Origin: Pseudoalteromonas luteoviolacea S2607
Lineage (GTDB): Bacteria; Pseudomonadota; Gammaproteobacteria; Enterobacterales; Alteromonadaceae
NCBI RefSeq assembly: GCF_001625575.1
Contig: NZ_AUXV01000006.1
Location: 1 to 64,000 of the forward strand
Length of the DNA stretch: 64,000 nucleotides
Reading direction: 5' to 3'
Position 1 is the stretch's first letter. Every line of letters begins with the position of its first letter. Positions 56,388 to 64,000 of the stretch are shown here, piece after piece. The notes under the pieces were generated by a model. That model saw only the letters and a program-made list of their open reading frames with translations. It made no database searches and was not told the DNA's origin. Position numbers and translations under genes: made by a program.

Positions 56388-59300
56388 CGCACACACAAGG
56401 CCAATATGAAGCGATACCGTTAGTAAGCTGTGTTATGCCAACTTGCAGGCGCGCGCATTATCTCTTGCAAAGTATCGAGTATTTTAATCGACAGAGCTAT
56501 GCCAATAAAGAATTGGTCATCGTCTATGAGCAGCGCAGCGACTTGCCTGAAAAGCTGCCCGAACAAGGTGATATTCAATTAGTTCAAGCTCCAGAGAATG
56601 CCTCAATTGGATATAAAAGAAGTCTCGGGACAAAGCATGCAGCAGGTCTTTTTATCGCTCAGTGGGACGATGATGATTGGTATTCTAGTGAGCGCTTAGC
56701 CGTTCAACTAGCCCCGATCATTGATGGCAAAGCTGACATAACGGGTTTAAACAATCACTTATTTTTTGATGTGTGGCGCGAGCAGTTTTGGCGCGCTGAC
56801 AACCCCTTATTTGAAGCAATGTTTCGACGTGGCATTGCTGGCGGCACTTTAGTCTTCAGTCGAGAGTATTGGCGTGAGGGGAAACTGGATTACTTAGATA
56901 GCTCACTGCGTGAAGACGCCGATTTTATGGAGTGTATGATCAGTGCAGGCGCTAACCTTATCGCGGTGGATGGGCACGCGCATTTTGTTTATTTACGGCA
57001 TTTAAACAACACGTGGAGTTTCGTCAGTGGCAAGCTGATTCAAGCCAGCGCATGGCAAAAAATCTCTACTCCCCATTGGTTTGAGGACGACCTTCCTTTT
57101 TATCACCAAGTAAAGCAAACCCATTTTTCACAATACACCGAATCGCTGCCTCTAGCGGTTAAAGAGTCTCAAGTTGTTGAATTAAGCTGTGTGCTGCATG
57201 TTGCAGAGCGCGTTCAACTTAAGCGTGCACTTTTACTGCTTGAAAAGCAAACAGTGAAACCTCAGGAGATCATTGTGTATCACCCCGATGAACTCCCTCT
57301 TGAAAATGTGTCCAGCGGTGTAAACACGACTAAATTTTTACCCTATGAGGAAGGAACACGGTTATCTGCATGGTTTGAAGAGAAGCTTGCAGGACTAATA
57401 AACTGCGACTACGTCATGAACTGGCCGAATTCGCAGGCGTGGGTATCAAAGCACTGGCTTGAAATTCAATATACATACCTAATACGGCACAAATTAGACG
57501 CGACAGGCTTGTCACAACCGTTTTTCTTTTTCCCCAGTCAGCAAGAGTTCTGGCAATATATAGCGTCAGACAATCAAATCACAGCGTGGCTTCATAGTGA
57601 GTCGCTTTGTTGTACGAAAGAGTTTTATCTGGAAAAACACCGGGGTTTTAATCGGGCTTTGGGGTTCAATATCCAACCTCACCAACATTTAGAACATTTC
57701 TTAGCTTTCGCGGAAGAAAAAGCACCTATTCCCAACAATGAAAACGATCCTAAATGGTTTCCTTATCAAAAGGAGGCAATTAAGGAACTGTATGATGAGT
57801 TGGATATTGCCAAGTTAATCAAAGGCGTGCCAATGGCGGTAATGATGCTTGTGTCAATTTGCATGTTATTTTTGCCGACTTGGCAGGTGGCCGCAAATCA
57901 GAACGCCGACAGTATAGAGCAACAGAGTTTTAGTGCGGCCTTTTTCAACCAGTATAATCCCCAGACTGCGCTAGATATGGTTTATCGACTGCCAGGTTTC
58001 GCGTTTGAAAATACCGATTCGGCCAGAGGGTTTGGCGCCAATGTAGGAAATGTGCTTATCAATGGAGCAAGACCTGCTGTCAAATCCGAATCTTTAGATA
58101 AAGTGTTGGCGAGAATTGGCGCTGCCCAAGTTCAGAAAATCAATGTGTACCGCGGTAGCAGAATTCCCCTCGTAACGTCAGGAAAAGTGATGGTTGCGGA
58201 CGTGATCTTAATCCAGTCTAAAACTACTGGCACTGTGGAGGGGCAGTTAACACAGTTTTATGATGGCAGTACCTTGCCAAAACTGGCTTTGCAATTGAGT
58301 ACACAATGGTTAGGCTGGGAAACTTCAGTGGGGTTGGAAGCAAGTGGTACACCAGGATATCACACCGCCCTAATTAGACAGCTCAGCGGTGAAGGTAAGG
58401 TAACTAGCCAAGAATTCGAGGTGTTAGATGAAGAGACTGAGAGCCTGAAATTTACAGGTCAACTCAAACAATCTGCTGGTCAAAGTGAGATAGTGCTGAC
58501 AAGTAAAGTTGGGAGTGAAAGTTACCTTGGTGATACGACACGTTACGACGCGCAACAGATATCTAAACACTTGGGCAAAACTACCCGAGAGCTAAAAGTT
58601 GATAATAATACGCGTAACGCTGAATTGGGCGTAGATTGGACGCTGAATTTAGACACTTATCGGTGGCAAAATATGGGAATCTTTGTTGTTGATGACAAGC
58701 AATATGCCAACGATGATGTCACTTTTAATCAAAGTTTGGAGTCAGAGAGTGTAGCGCTTTGGCGTCAGCAAGAGCTGAAAACGGAACTGATACTGCGTAG
58801 TACGATTGAGCTGAACAAGAAGGATGATATTGCGCCTCGCGTTGGTATTGAAGTGGCAGAAAATAGAATGCAATCAGCTGTCGACTTGGTAGAGGACGGG
58901 CATGAAGAAGTAACGAATGTAACTGAACTAAGAGCTGAAGTGTTTGCTGATATCAACTACACGCATACTGATAATCTCTCTAGTGAATTTGGTCTTACCT
59001 ATGAAACCTCACAAATTGATGTGGATGCAGCAGAGGATGAAAGCCAGTCACAGTCCTATTGGAAACCTCGCTGGCAAACGAGTTGGACGCCCAAAAAGGG
59101 CACTAGCTTAAACTGGCTCGCGGAACATCGTGTCAGTCAACTTAACTTTTCTGATTTTGCACGCAGTGTAGATGCGGGTGATGGCCGAAACCAAAATGGC
59201 AATACCGAGCTTAAACCGGAGCAAACAACAGAATTGGCGACACAGTATCAATGGTATTTTTCTGAGCGTGGTAACGTAAAAGTAAAGCTGTTTCATCAAT

Positions 59301-59833
59301 GGCAAAAAGATGTATTAGAACATATTGCGTTTACACAAATGACAGGCGGGCTGGCCAATATAGGTGATGCAAGGTTTTGGGGAAGTCACTTGGAGGTAGC
59401 TTTTGAGCTATCGCCTGTCTTAGATAATGCGTTATTTGAAATATCATATGAACACAAGAATTCAGACTTCAACAATCCAAGTGGCCGTACTGAACGCTTG
59501 AGCAACTATATTCCTGATTGGATATGGATGAACTTTCGCCATGACCTACCTCGCTACAAAAGTTCTTGGGGATTGGAATATTGGGGGGATTACACAGAGC
59601 CTTTCTTTTACGCCCATGAAACATTACTCGTACAAGGTAATAATAGGTTAAAAGGTTTCTTTGAGTCTTCTTTATTAGATAACGTGAAAATAAGGTTTGA
59701 AGTGACGCATATGAACACGGGCCGATTTATAAGAACCAGAACATTTTATTCCAATACACTGAGAATTGGTGAAGAAATTGCTGATAGAACACATAAGGCT
59801 GAATATCGCTTATCACTATGGTATCGCTTTTAA
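56384..59833 (+). CDS. GT2 glycosyltransferase joined in frame to a TonB-dependent receptor-like beta-barrel
   Basis: A continuous 1149-residue frame from the ATG at 56384. Residues about 8-230 are a GT2 domain (CVMPTCRRAHYLLQSIEYF, WDDDDWYS with the DxD-type site); about 260-475 is a second, degenerate GT-A-like region. At residue 484 a sequence MAVMMLVSICMLFLPTWQVAANQ begins that looks exactly like a signal peptide, followed by a TonB-receptor plug (DMVYRLPGF, RGFGANVGNVLINGARP) and an outer-membrane barrel ending in LSLWYRF with terminal Phe. The internal ATG at 57833 has AAAGG seven bases upstream, so the receptor may be translated separately. A fusion protein could not be sorted in any normal way. 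Confidence 0.75.
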   Translation: MTHTQGQYEAIPLVSCVMPTCRRAHYLLQSIEYFNRQSYANKELVIVYEQRSDLPEKLPEQGDIQLVQAPENASIGYKRSLGTKHAAGLFIAQWDDDDWYSSERLAVQLAPIIDGKADITGLNNHLFFDVWREQFWRADNPLFEAMFRRGIAGGTLVFSREYWREGKLDYLDSSLREDADFMECMISAGANLIAVDGHAHFVYLRHLNNTWSFVSGKLIQASAWQKISTPHWFEDDLPFYHQVKQTHFSQYTESLPLAVKESQVVELSCVLHVAERVQLKRALLLLEKQTVKPQEIIVYHPDELPLENVSSGVNTTKFLPYEEGTRLSAWFEEKLAGLINCDYVMNWPNSQAWVSKHWLEIQYTYLIRHKLDATGLSQPFFFFPSQQEFWQYIASDNQITAWLHSESLCCTKEFYLEKHRGFNRALGFNIQPHQHLEHFLAFAEEKAPIPNNENDPKWFPYQKEAIKELYDELDIAKLIKGVPMAVMMLVSICMLFLPTWQVAANQNADSIEQQSFSAAFFNQYNPQTALDMVYRLPGFAFENTDSARGFGANVGNVLINGARPAVKSESLDKVLARIGAAQVQKINVYRGSRIPLVTSGKVMVADVILIQSKTTGTVEGQLTQFYDGSTLPKLALQLSTQWLGWETSVGLEASGTPGYHTALIRQLSGEGKVTSQEFEVLDEETESLKFTGQLKQSAGQSEIVLTSKVGSESYLGDTTRYDAQQISKHLGKTTRELKVDNNTRNAELGVDWTLNLDTYRWQNMGIFVVDDKQYANDDVTFNQSLESESVALWRQQELKTELILRSTIELNKKDDIAPRVGIEVAENRMQSAVDLVEDGHEEVTNVTELRAEVFADINYTHTDNLSSEFGLTYETSQIDVDAAEDESQSQSYWKPRWQTSWTPKKGTSLNWLAEHRVSQLNFSDFARSVDAGDGRNQNGNTELKPEQTTELATQYQWYFSERGNVKVKLFHQWQKDVLEHIAFTQMTGGLANIGDARFWGSHLEVAFELSPVLDNALFEISYEHKNSDFNNPSGRTERLSNYIPDWIWMNFRHDLPRYKSSWGLEYWGDYTEPFFYAHETLLVQGNNRLKGFFESSLLDNVKIRFEVTHMNTGRFIRTRTFYSNTLRIGEEIADRTHKAEYRLSLWYRF
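57833..59833 (+). CDS. Probable separate product: TonB-dependent receptor-like protein from an internal start
   Basis: Nested in frame in the preceding entry. Reading from the ATG at 57833 gives 666 residues with a normal signal peptide, plug (residues about 30-125) and roughly 530-residue barrel, the size of short TonB-dependent receptors. AAAGG-N7-ATG is a reasonable ribosome site. It could take up a glycan or a metal complex related to the cluster product. No TonB box was recognised with certainty. Confidence 0.55.
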   Translation: MAVMMLVSICMLFLPTWQVAANQNADSIEQQSFSAAFFNQYNPQTALDMVYRLPGFAFENTDSARGFGANVGNVLINGARPAVKSESLDKVLARIGAAQVQKINVYRGSRIPLVTSGKVMVADVILIQSKTTGTVEGQLTQFYDGSTLPKLALQLSTQWLGWETSVGLEASGTPGYHTALIRQLSGEGKVTSQEFEVLDEETESLKFTGQLKQSAGQSEIVLTSKVGSESYLGDTTRYDAQQISKHLGKTTRELKVDNNTRNAELGVDWTLNLDTYRWQNMGIFVVDDKQYANDDVTFNQSLESESVALWRQQELKTELILRSTIELNKKDDIAPRVGIEVAENRMQSAVDLVEDGHEEVTNVTELRAEVFADINYTHTDNLSSEFGLTYETSQIDVDAAEDESQSQSYWKPRWQTSWTPKKGTSLNWLAEHRVSQLNFSDFARSVDAGDGRNQNGNTELKPEQTTELATQYQWYFSERGNVKVKLFHQWQKDVLEHIAFTQMTGGLANIGDARFWGSHLEVAFELSPVLDNALFEISYEHKNSDFNNPSGRTERLSNYIPDWIWMNFRHDLPRYKSSWGLEYWGDYTEPFFYAHETLLVQGNNRLKGFFESSLLDNVKIRFEVTHMNTGRFIRTRTFYSNTLRIGEEIADRTHKAEYRLSLWYRF

Positions 59834-59979
59834 TTCAATAAAATAGCAATAATTACATGGGTTTATTCTATATCACCAGAAAATAAGATTTCCTTCATAG
59901 TTTGATCATGGCGAAATATCTGAATGCTAAGCAAACTGTTTTGCCAAGTTTATTTCACGCCAAGCAATATGGAGCTGAT

Positions 59980-60816
59980 ATGTGCAAAATAAAACTAATT
60001 AATTGCAGAATGGCTGCAATATTAATGACTTTATCTTTTGCTAGCCTTGCTACAGAGAATGTTGAACAACGAGTTGAGGGAAAGTTTACTTATCCCAATA
60101 ACGCCCGAAATGCTATTTCACTGAGCTTTGATGATGCCCGAGACAGTCAAGTTGATGTCGCGATCCCCATTCTGAATAAGCACAATGTAAAAGGCACCTT
60201 TTATGTCAACCCGCAGTTTGCCATGCGTCGCCTAGATGGCTGGAAGAGGGCTGTGGCAAAAGGTCATGAGCTTGGCAATCACACAAGTTCTCATCTTTGT
60301 ACAGGGAATTTTGAATGGCTGCGAAAAAAAGGCCAAGGGCTAGAGCAAGTCGATCTTGCTTGGTTGCGACAGGATATTGAATCTACAACAGCATTTTTGC
60401 AAAAACAATTCAATATTACGCCTAAGTCTTTTGCTTACCCTTGTGGCAACACGTTTGTCGGGCGTGGAAAACAGGTAAAGAGCTATGTTCCTCTTATTGC
60501 TGACATGTTTAAAACCGGTCGTACATGGCTTGATGAGACCGGAAATAATCCAACCTACACTGACTTTGCGCAATTAGCGGGTAACCGAATGGATGGCATG
60601 ACCTTCGACGAAATAAAAGACATGTTGGAGTTACTCAGAGAAGACAATAAGTGGATTATTTTGGCGGGCCATGATGTGGGTGAAAAGGGAATGTATACGG
60701 TAGATAAAGATGCCTTAGAGGCATTAATCGTGTATTTGAAAGACCCGAAAAATGGATTTTGGCTTGCGACAGTGAACGATGTGGCCTCGCATATTGAGGA
60801 AAACAGAACAAAGTAA
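59980..60816 (+). CDS. Exported polysaccharide deacetylase (NodB-like, CE4)
   Basis: 278 residues from the ATG at 59980, which has GGAG five bases upstream and gives a signal peptide (ending ASLATE); a longer frame begins at 59902. NodB signatures: SFDDARDS with the catalytic base and metal Asp pair, GNHTSSH (metal His pair), FAYPCG, and late LAGHDVGE. It deacetylates N-acetylglucosamine residues in a polymer or oligomer outside the cytoplasm. Last gene of the block, 270 bp before the spc operon; with the GH20 enzyme it points to an amino-sugar-based product or nutrient. Confidence 0.88.
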   Translation: MCKIKLINCRMAAILMTLSFASLATENVEQRVEGKFTYPNNARNAISLSFDDARDSQVDVAIPILNKHNVKGTFYVNPQFAMRRLDGWKRAVAKGHELGNHTSSHLCTGNFEWLRKKGQGLEQVDLAWLRQDIESTTAFLQKQFNITPKSFAYPCGNTFVGRGKQVKSYVPLIADMFKTGRTWLDETGNNPTYTDFAQLAGNRMDGMTFDEIKDMLELLREDNKWIILAGHDVGEKGMYTVDKDALEALIVYLKDPKNGFWLATVNDVASHIEENRTK

Positions 60817-60954
60817 GCTGGTGGTTTTTTGAACTGCGCCATGAGGTTGGCATTTGTCGTTAACCCTTGAATTGTTTTTTGCCGCCCCCATATGAAGTAG
60901 GGTGAATAAGCGGGACACCATAGGTAGATAAAATTAATTAAAAATTGAACTATC

Positions 60955-60990
60955 TTTGGCTGGATTTTGCTGTTACAATTCCCCGCCCTT
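60955..60990 (+). promoter_or_regulatory. spc operon promoter
   Basis: TACAAT at 60974-60979, preceded by GGATTTTGCTGT and followed by the GC-rich discriminator TCCCCGCCC. The region looks like the E. coli spc promoter (also TACAAT with GATTTTG before and a C-rich stretch after), a target of stringent control. No good -35 was found. Confidence 0.6.
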
Positions 60991-60991
60991 G

Positions 60992-61012
60992 AAAGACGAA
61001 AGCCTCGTTTTT
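60992..61012 (+). promoter_or_regulatory. Hairpin plus T-run in the spc leader
   Basis: AAAGACGA / TCGTTTTT (one G-U pair) with a 5-nt loop and a T6 run, located between the promoter and rplN. It resembles an attenuator or a weak terminator of incoming transcription. Confidence 0.4.
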
Positions 61013-61087
61013 TGAGTGGAATTTAATCTAAATGCTTAGGTTTTATACAAAATCTAGGTAAATTTTAACTACACCGGAGCATATACA

Positions 61088-61456
61088 ATGATCCAAATGC
61101 AAACTCAGCTGGACGTTGCTGATAACAGCGGCGCTCGCAAAGTGCAGTGTATTAAAGTCCTTGGTGGTTCGCACCGTCGCTACGCGCGTGTTGGTGACAT
61201 CATTAAAGTTTCTGTTAAAGAAGCAATTCCTCGCGGTAAAGTGAAGAAAGGTGATGTTAAAAACGCAGTAGTTGTGCGTACTAAGAAAGGCGTTCGTCGT
61301 CCTGACGGCTCTTTAATCCGTTTCGATAGCAATGCGGCTGTTATCTTAAATGATAGCCATCAGCCAATTGGTACTCGTATCTTCGGCCCTGTGACTCGTG
61401 AACTACGTAACGAAAAGTTCATGAAGATCGTTTCACTAGCACCAGAAGTACTATAA
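61088..61456 (+). CDS. rplN: 50S ribosomal protein L14
   Basis: 122 residues, full length; [19 protein letters not shown] and the [21 protein letters not shown] motif are invariant L14 features. Contacts 16S helix 14 and L19 in the inter-subunit bridge. GGAG at 9 bases before the ATG. It is the first gene of the spc operon, as in E. coli, but here rpsQ is not upstream. Confidence 0.99.
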   Translation: MIQMQTQLDVADNSGARKVQCIKVLGGSHRRYARVGDIIKVSVKEAIPRGKVKKGDVKNAVVVRTKKGVRRPDGSLIRFDSNAAVILNDSHQPIGTRIFGPVTRELRNEKFMKIVSLAPEVL

Positions 61457-61466
61457 GGAGTCGATC

Positions 61467-61781
61467 ATGGCAGCAAAAATCCGTCGTGATGACGAAGTAA
61501 TCGTACTAGCCGGTAAAGACAAAGGTAAGCGCGGTAAAGTGCTTTCAGTTGTAACTGAAACTGGTCGTGTATTTGTTGAAGGCGTCAACATCATCAAGAA
61601 ACACCAGAAGCCTGTACCACAATTACAGCAAGCTGGCGGTATTGTTGAGAAAGAAGCGTCAGTAGACGTATCAAATGTAGCGATTTTCAATGCCGAAACT
61701 GGCAAAGCGGATCGTGTTGGTTTTAGATTTGAAGACGGTAAAAAAGTCCGTTTCTTCAAGTCTACTGGCAAAACTATTTAA
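61467..61781 (+). CDS. rplX: 50S ribosomal protein L24
   Basis: 104 residues; KOW motif [20 protein letters not shown] at the start and the C-terminal [17 protein letters not shown]. Assembly-initiating protein bound near the 5' end of 23S rRNA. Follows rplN by 10 bp. Confidence 0.99.
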   Translation: MAAKIRRDDEVIVLAGKDKGKRGKVLSVVTETGRVFVEGVNIIKKHQKPVPQLQQAGGIVEKEASVDVSNVAIFNAETGKADRVGFRFEDGKKVRFFKSTGKTI

Positions 61782-61796
61782 TAGTTGGAGTAGACG

Positions 61797-62336
61797 ATGG
61801 CGAAACTGCATGAAGTGTACAAAGACAAAGTAGTAAAAGAACTTTTTGAAAAGTTCGGTTACAGCTCTGTCATGCAAGTCCCTCAGATCGAAAAGATCAC
61901 ACTTAATATGGGTGTGGGCGAAGCCCTAAATGACAAGAAGATTCTAGAAAATGCTGTTGCAGACCTAGAAGCTATCTCTGGTCAAAAACCTCTTGTGACT
62001 AAAGCACGCAAATCAGTTGCTGGCTTTAAGATCCGTGAAGGTTACCCAATTGGCTGTAAAGTAACCCTACGCGGCGAGCGTATGTGGGATTTCCTTGAGC
62101 GTTTAGTCTCAATCGCGATGCCACGTATTCGTGACTTCCGCGGTGTTAGCGCAAAGTCTTTTGACGGTCGCGGTAACTACTCTATGGGCGTACGTGAGCA
62201 AATCATCTTCCCAGAAATTGATTATGATAAAGTAGACCGTGTTCGCGGTATGGATATCACAATCACTACTTCTGCGAAAACAGATGATGAAGGCCGTGCG
62301 TTGTTAGAAGCGTTCAACTTCCCATTCAAAAAGTAA
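61797..62336 (+). CDS. rplE: 50S ribosomal protein L5
   Basis: 179 residues; [15 protein letters not shown] and [23 protein letters not shown] are L5 signatures. Binds 5S rRNA and forms part of the central protuberance. ATG has GGAG upstream. Confidence 0.99.
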   Translation: MAKLHEVYKDKVVKELFEKFGYSSVMQVPQIEKITLNMGVGEALNDKKILENAVADLEAISGQKPLVTKARKSVAGFKIREGYPIGCKVTLRGERMWDFLERLVSIAMPRIRDFRGVSAKSFDGRGNYSMGVREQIIFPEIDYDKVDRVRGMDITITTSAKTDDEGRALLEAFNFPFKK

Positions 62337-62346
62337 GGGTAGGGTT

Positions 62347-62652
62347 ATGGCAAAGAATTCAATGAAAGCGCGTGACGTAAAACGTGCTAAGTTAGTTGCA
62401 CAGTACGCAGAAAAGCGTGCTGCACTTAAAGCTATCATCAGCGATGTTAATACATCAGATGACGAGCGTTGGGACGCGGTATTAAAGCTTCAGTCTTTAC
62501 CGCGTGATTCTAGCCCTTCACGTCAACGTAATCGTTGTAACATTACGGGCCGCCCACATGGTTACCTTCGCAAGTTCGGCTTAAGCCGTATCAAAGTTCG
62601 CGAAGCAGCTATGCGCGGTGAAATTCCTGGCCTTAAAAAGGCTTCTTGGTAA
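62347..62652 (+). CDS. rpsN: 30S ribosomal protein S14
   Basis: 101 residues, the long zinc-free (C-minus) form: the [21 protein letters not shown] block retains one Cys and lacks the CxxC pairs. Binds the 30S head near the A-site. Confidence 0.99.
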   Translation: MAKNSMKARDVKRAKLVAQYAEKRAALKAIISDVNTSDDERWDAVLKLQSLPRDSSPSRQRNRCNITGRPHGYLRKFGLSRIKVREAAMRGEIPGLKKASW

Positions 62653-62672
62653 TAGAATCACGGGAGTAAGAC

Positions 62673-63065
62673 ATGAGCTTGCAAGATCCAATCGCGGATT
62701 TGTTTACACGCATCCGTAACGGTCAGTCTGCGAAGAAGGTATCAGTAACTATGCCAACTTCAAAGCTGAAAGTAGCTGTTGCTGACGTACTGAAAAACGA
62801 AGGTTTCATCACTGGTTATTCAGTATCAGGCGACGTAAAAGCAGAATTGACTATCGAACTTAAGTACTTCGAAGGCAAAGCTGTTATCGAAAGCATCCAG
62901 CGTGTTAGCCGCCCTGGTCTACGTATCTATAAGAAACGTGACGAATTACCGAAGGTAATGGGTGGTCTAGGTATCGCTATCGTATCAACTTCTAAAGGCC
63001 TGATGACAGACCGCGCTGCGCGTACCGCTGGTGTTGGTGGTGAAATCATTGGCTTTGTAGCTTAA
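62673..63065 (+). CDS. rpsH: 30S ribosomal protein S8
   Basis: 130 residues; [18 protein letters not shown] and the C-terminal [13 protein letters not shown]. Primary 16S central-domain binder; in E. coli it also represses the spc operon by binding the mRNA near rplE. Such a site was not verified here. Confidence 0.99.
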   Translation: MSLQDPIADLFTRIRNGQSAKKVSVTMPTSKLKVAVADVLKNEGFITGYSVSGDVKAELTIELKYFEGKAVIESIQRVSRPGLRIYKKRDELPKVMGGLGIAIVSTSKGLMTDRAARTAGVGGEIIGFVA

Positions 63066-63078
63066 TCGGAGGGGAACT

Positions 63079-63609
63079 ATGTCTCGTATTGCGAAGGCTC
63101 CTATTGCTGTTCCTGCCGGTGTTGAAGTTGCAATTAACGGCCAGGAAATCAAAGTTAAAGGTAAAAACGGTGAATTGACTCGCGTTCTTAACGACGCAGT
63201 TGAAGTTGTTCTTAACGACAACGTTATCACTACAGTACCTCGTGAAGTAGCAAATGCTTGGGCACAAGCTGGTACTGCACGCGCTCTGATCAACAACATG
63301 ATCATCGGCGTTAACGAAGGTTTTGAAAAGAAACTACAACTAGTCGGTGTTGGTTACCGTGCTGCAGTTAAGGGTAAAGTATTAGACTTAACTCTTGGCT
63401 TCTCACACCCAGTGAACTTCGAGATCCCAGCGGGTATCACTATCGAAGCTCCAAGCCAAACTGAAATCGTTGTTAAAGGCGCAGACAAGCAGCTTGTTGG
63501 TCAAACTGCTGCTAACATCCGCTCATACCGTGAACCAGAGCCTTATAAAGGTAAAGGTGTACGTTACGCTGATGAGCACGTGCGTCGTAAAGAGGCTAAG
63601 AAGAAGTAA
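63079..63609 (+). CDS. rplF: 50S ribosomal protein L6
   Basis: 176 residues with two related halves and the C-terminal signature [13 protein letters not shown]. Binds near the factor-binding site of the 50S subunit. GGAGG upstream of the ATG. Confidence 0.99.
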   Translation: MSRIAKAPIAVPAGVEVAINGQEIKVKGKNGELTRVLNDAVEVVLNDNVITTVPREVANAWAQAGTARALINNMIIGVNEGFEKKLQLVGVGYRAAVKGKVLDLTLGFSHPVNFEIPAGITIEAPSQTEIVVKGADKQLVGQTAANIRSYREPEPYKGKGVRYADEHVRRKEAKKK

Positions 63610-63618
63610 GGTAAGACG

Positions 63619-63969
63619 ATGGATAAGAAAACAGCTCGTCTACGTCGTGCTAAGCGCACTCGTAGAAATATTATCGAACAAGGCACAACACGTCTTGTTA
63701 TCCACCGCACGCCACGTCACATCTACGCTCAAATCGTAAACGTTGAGGGTAATGTACTGGCTGCTGCTTCTACTGTTGAAAAAGCAATTGCTGAAACAGT
63801 TAAAGGCACTGGCAACATCGAAGCTGCTCAAGCAGTTGGTAAAGCAGTTGCTGAACGCGCGGCAGACAAAGGCATCGAAAAGCTTGCTTTTGACCGCAGT
63901 GGCTTTAAATATCACGGCCGTGTGAAGGCGCTTGCTGATGCAGCGCGTGAAGCCGGTTTGCAATTCTAG
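63619..63969 (+). CDS. rplR: 50S ribosomal protein L18
   Basis: 116 residues; basic N-terminal [13 protein letters not shown], then the core ending [27 protein letters not shown]. Binds 5S rRNA with L5. Confidence 0.99.
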   Translation: MDKKTARLRRAKRTRRNIIEQGTTRLVIHRTPRHIYAQIVNVEGNVLAAASTVEKAIAETVKGTGNIEAAQAVGKAVAERAADKGIEKLAFDRSGFKYHGRVKALADAAREAGLQF

Positions 63970-63978
63970 GAGTAGACA

Positions 63979-64000
63979 ATGGCTAACGTAGAAGCAAAGC
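63979..64000 (+). CDS. rpsE: 30S ribosomal protein S5, partial (start only)
   Basis: ATG at 63979 with AGGAG upstream, reading MANVEAK to the window edge. Position after rplR and the start match S5. Truncated by the window end. Confidence 0.9.

Noticed and set aside
57770..57818. Strong AAGGAGG followed by ATGATG as a possible start of the receptor gene
   Set aside because: The ATG at 57792 is out of frame with the receptor and reaches a stop after eight codons, so it cannot start the receptor. The in-frame ATG at 57833 is preferred.
43879..60816. The block as a RiPP cluster because of two SPASM-like radical SAM proteins
   Set aside because: No short precursor gene, no RRE-like or LanB/peptidase-type maturation gene was seen; carrier protein and sugar enzymes dominate.
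42860..60816. A mobile island with transposase, integrase or flanking direct repeats
   Set aside because: No such gene, tRNA attachment site or obvious terminal repeat was found at either end by eye; a base-composition test was not possible.

Overview
The window looks like a chromosome segment of a marine gammaproteobacterium of the Alteromonadales, most likely Pseudoalteromonas or a close relative. I judge this from the gene content and order (yheS-TIGR02444-yheT-yheU, yheV, slyX-fkpA, rsd before hemE, speE divergent from speA, a Cti isomerase, three tandem initiator tRNAs), from the AT-rich intergenic DNA, and from the close match of the housekeeping proteins to their enterobacterial counterparts. 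No rRNA, transposase, integrase or CRISPR array was seen.

Layout. 1-9.0 kb: VOC protein, periplasmic solute-binding-like protein, SDR, a small acidic protein, the heme-containing fatty acid cis/trans isomerase Cti, a peroxiredoxin-like protein, dimeric dUTPase, and the nucleotide-housekeeping set yrfG/nudE/cysQ. 9.1-9.5 kb: three initiator tRNA genes in a 121-bp tandem repeat behind one promoter. 9.7-18.2 kb: M19 dipeptidase, the yheS/T/U neighbourhood (with an untracked 46-codon membrane protein), yheV, slyX, a WD40 lipoprotein, fkpA and rsd. 18.2-18.8 kb: about 680 bp without a protein gene, holding a perfect 20-bp palindrome and a candidate small RNA. 18.8-26.1 kb: hemE, speE, speA, two paralogous acyltransferases and an MscS-type channel. 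26.3-35.3 kb: a solute-binding protein, an S41 peptidase fused to a degenerate beta-lactamase-like domain, then a rhodanese / ArsR-type regulator / RND pump module with a double palindromic operator. 35.4-42.7 kb: an iodotyrosine-deiodinase-like flavoprotein, an FAH-family hydrolase, purT, a TorF porin, an unknown protein and an AsmA protein.

42.9-60.8 kb is the most unusual part: a one-directional block with an SDR, acyl carrier protein, ATP-grasp ligase, GT-B glycosyltransferase, two radical SAM enzymes with C-terminal cysteine modules, a three-gene ABC-2 exporter, a GT2 glycosyltransferase, a secreted GH20 hexosaminidase, a papain-like BtrH-type protein, an open reading frame joining a GT2 glycosyltransferase to a TonB-type outer-membrane receptor, and a secreted polysaccharide deacetylase. 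ACP + ATP-grasp + BtrH-like acyltransferase + radical SAM enzyme + glycosyltransferases recalls the logic by which butirosin-type aminoglycosides receive a carrier-protein-tethered amino-acyl group. I propose that the block makes, exports and perhaps re-imports an amino-sugar-containing compound or surface glycan. The individual family calls are mostly firm; the pathway is inference.

61.0-64.0 kb: the start of the spc ribosomal protein operon (rplN, rplX, rplE, rpsN, rpsH, rplF, rplR, start of rpsE) behind its own promoter. The S10-operon gene rpsQ, which normally precedes rplN, is not there; the biosynthetic block abuts the spc operon instead.
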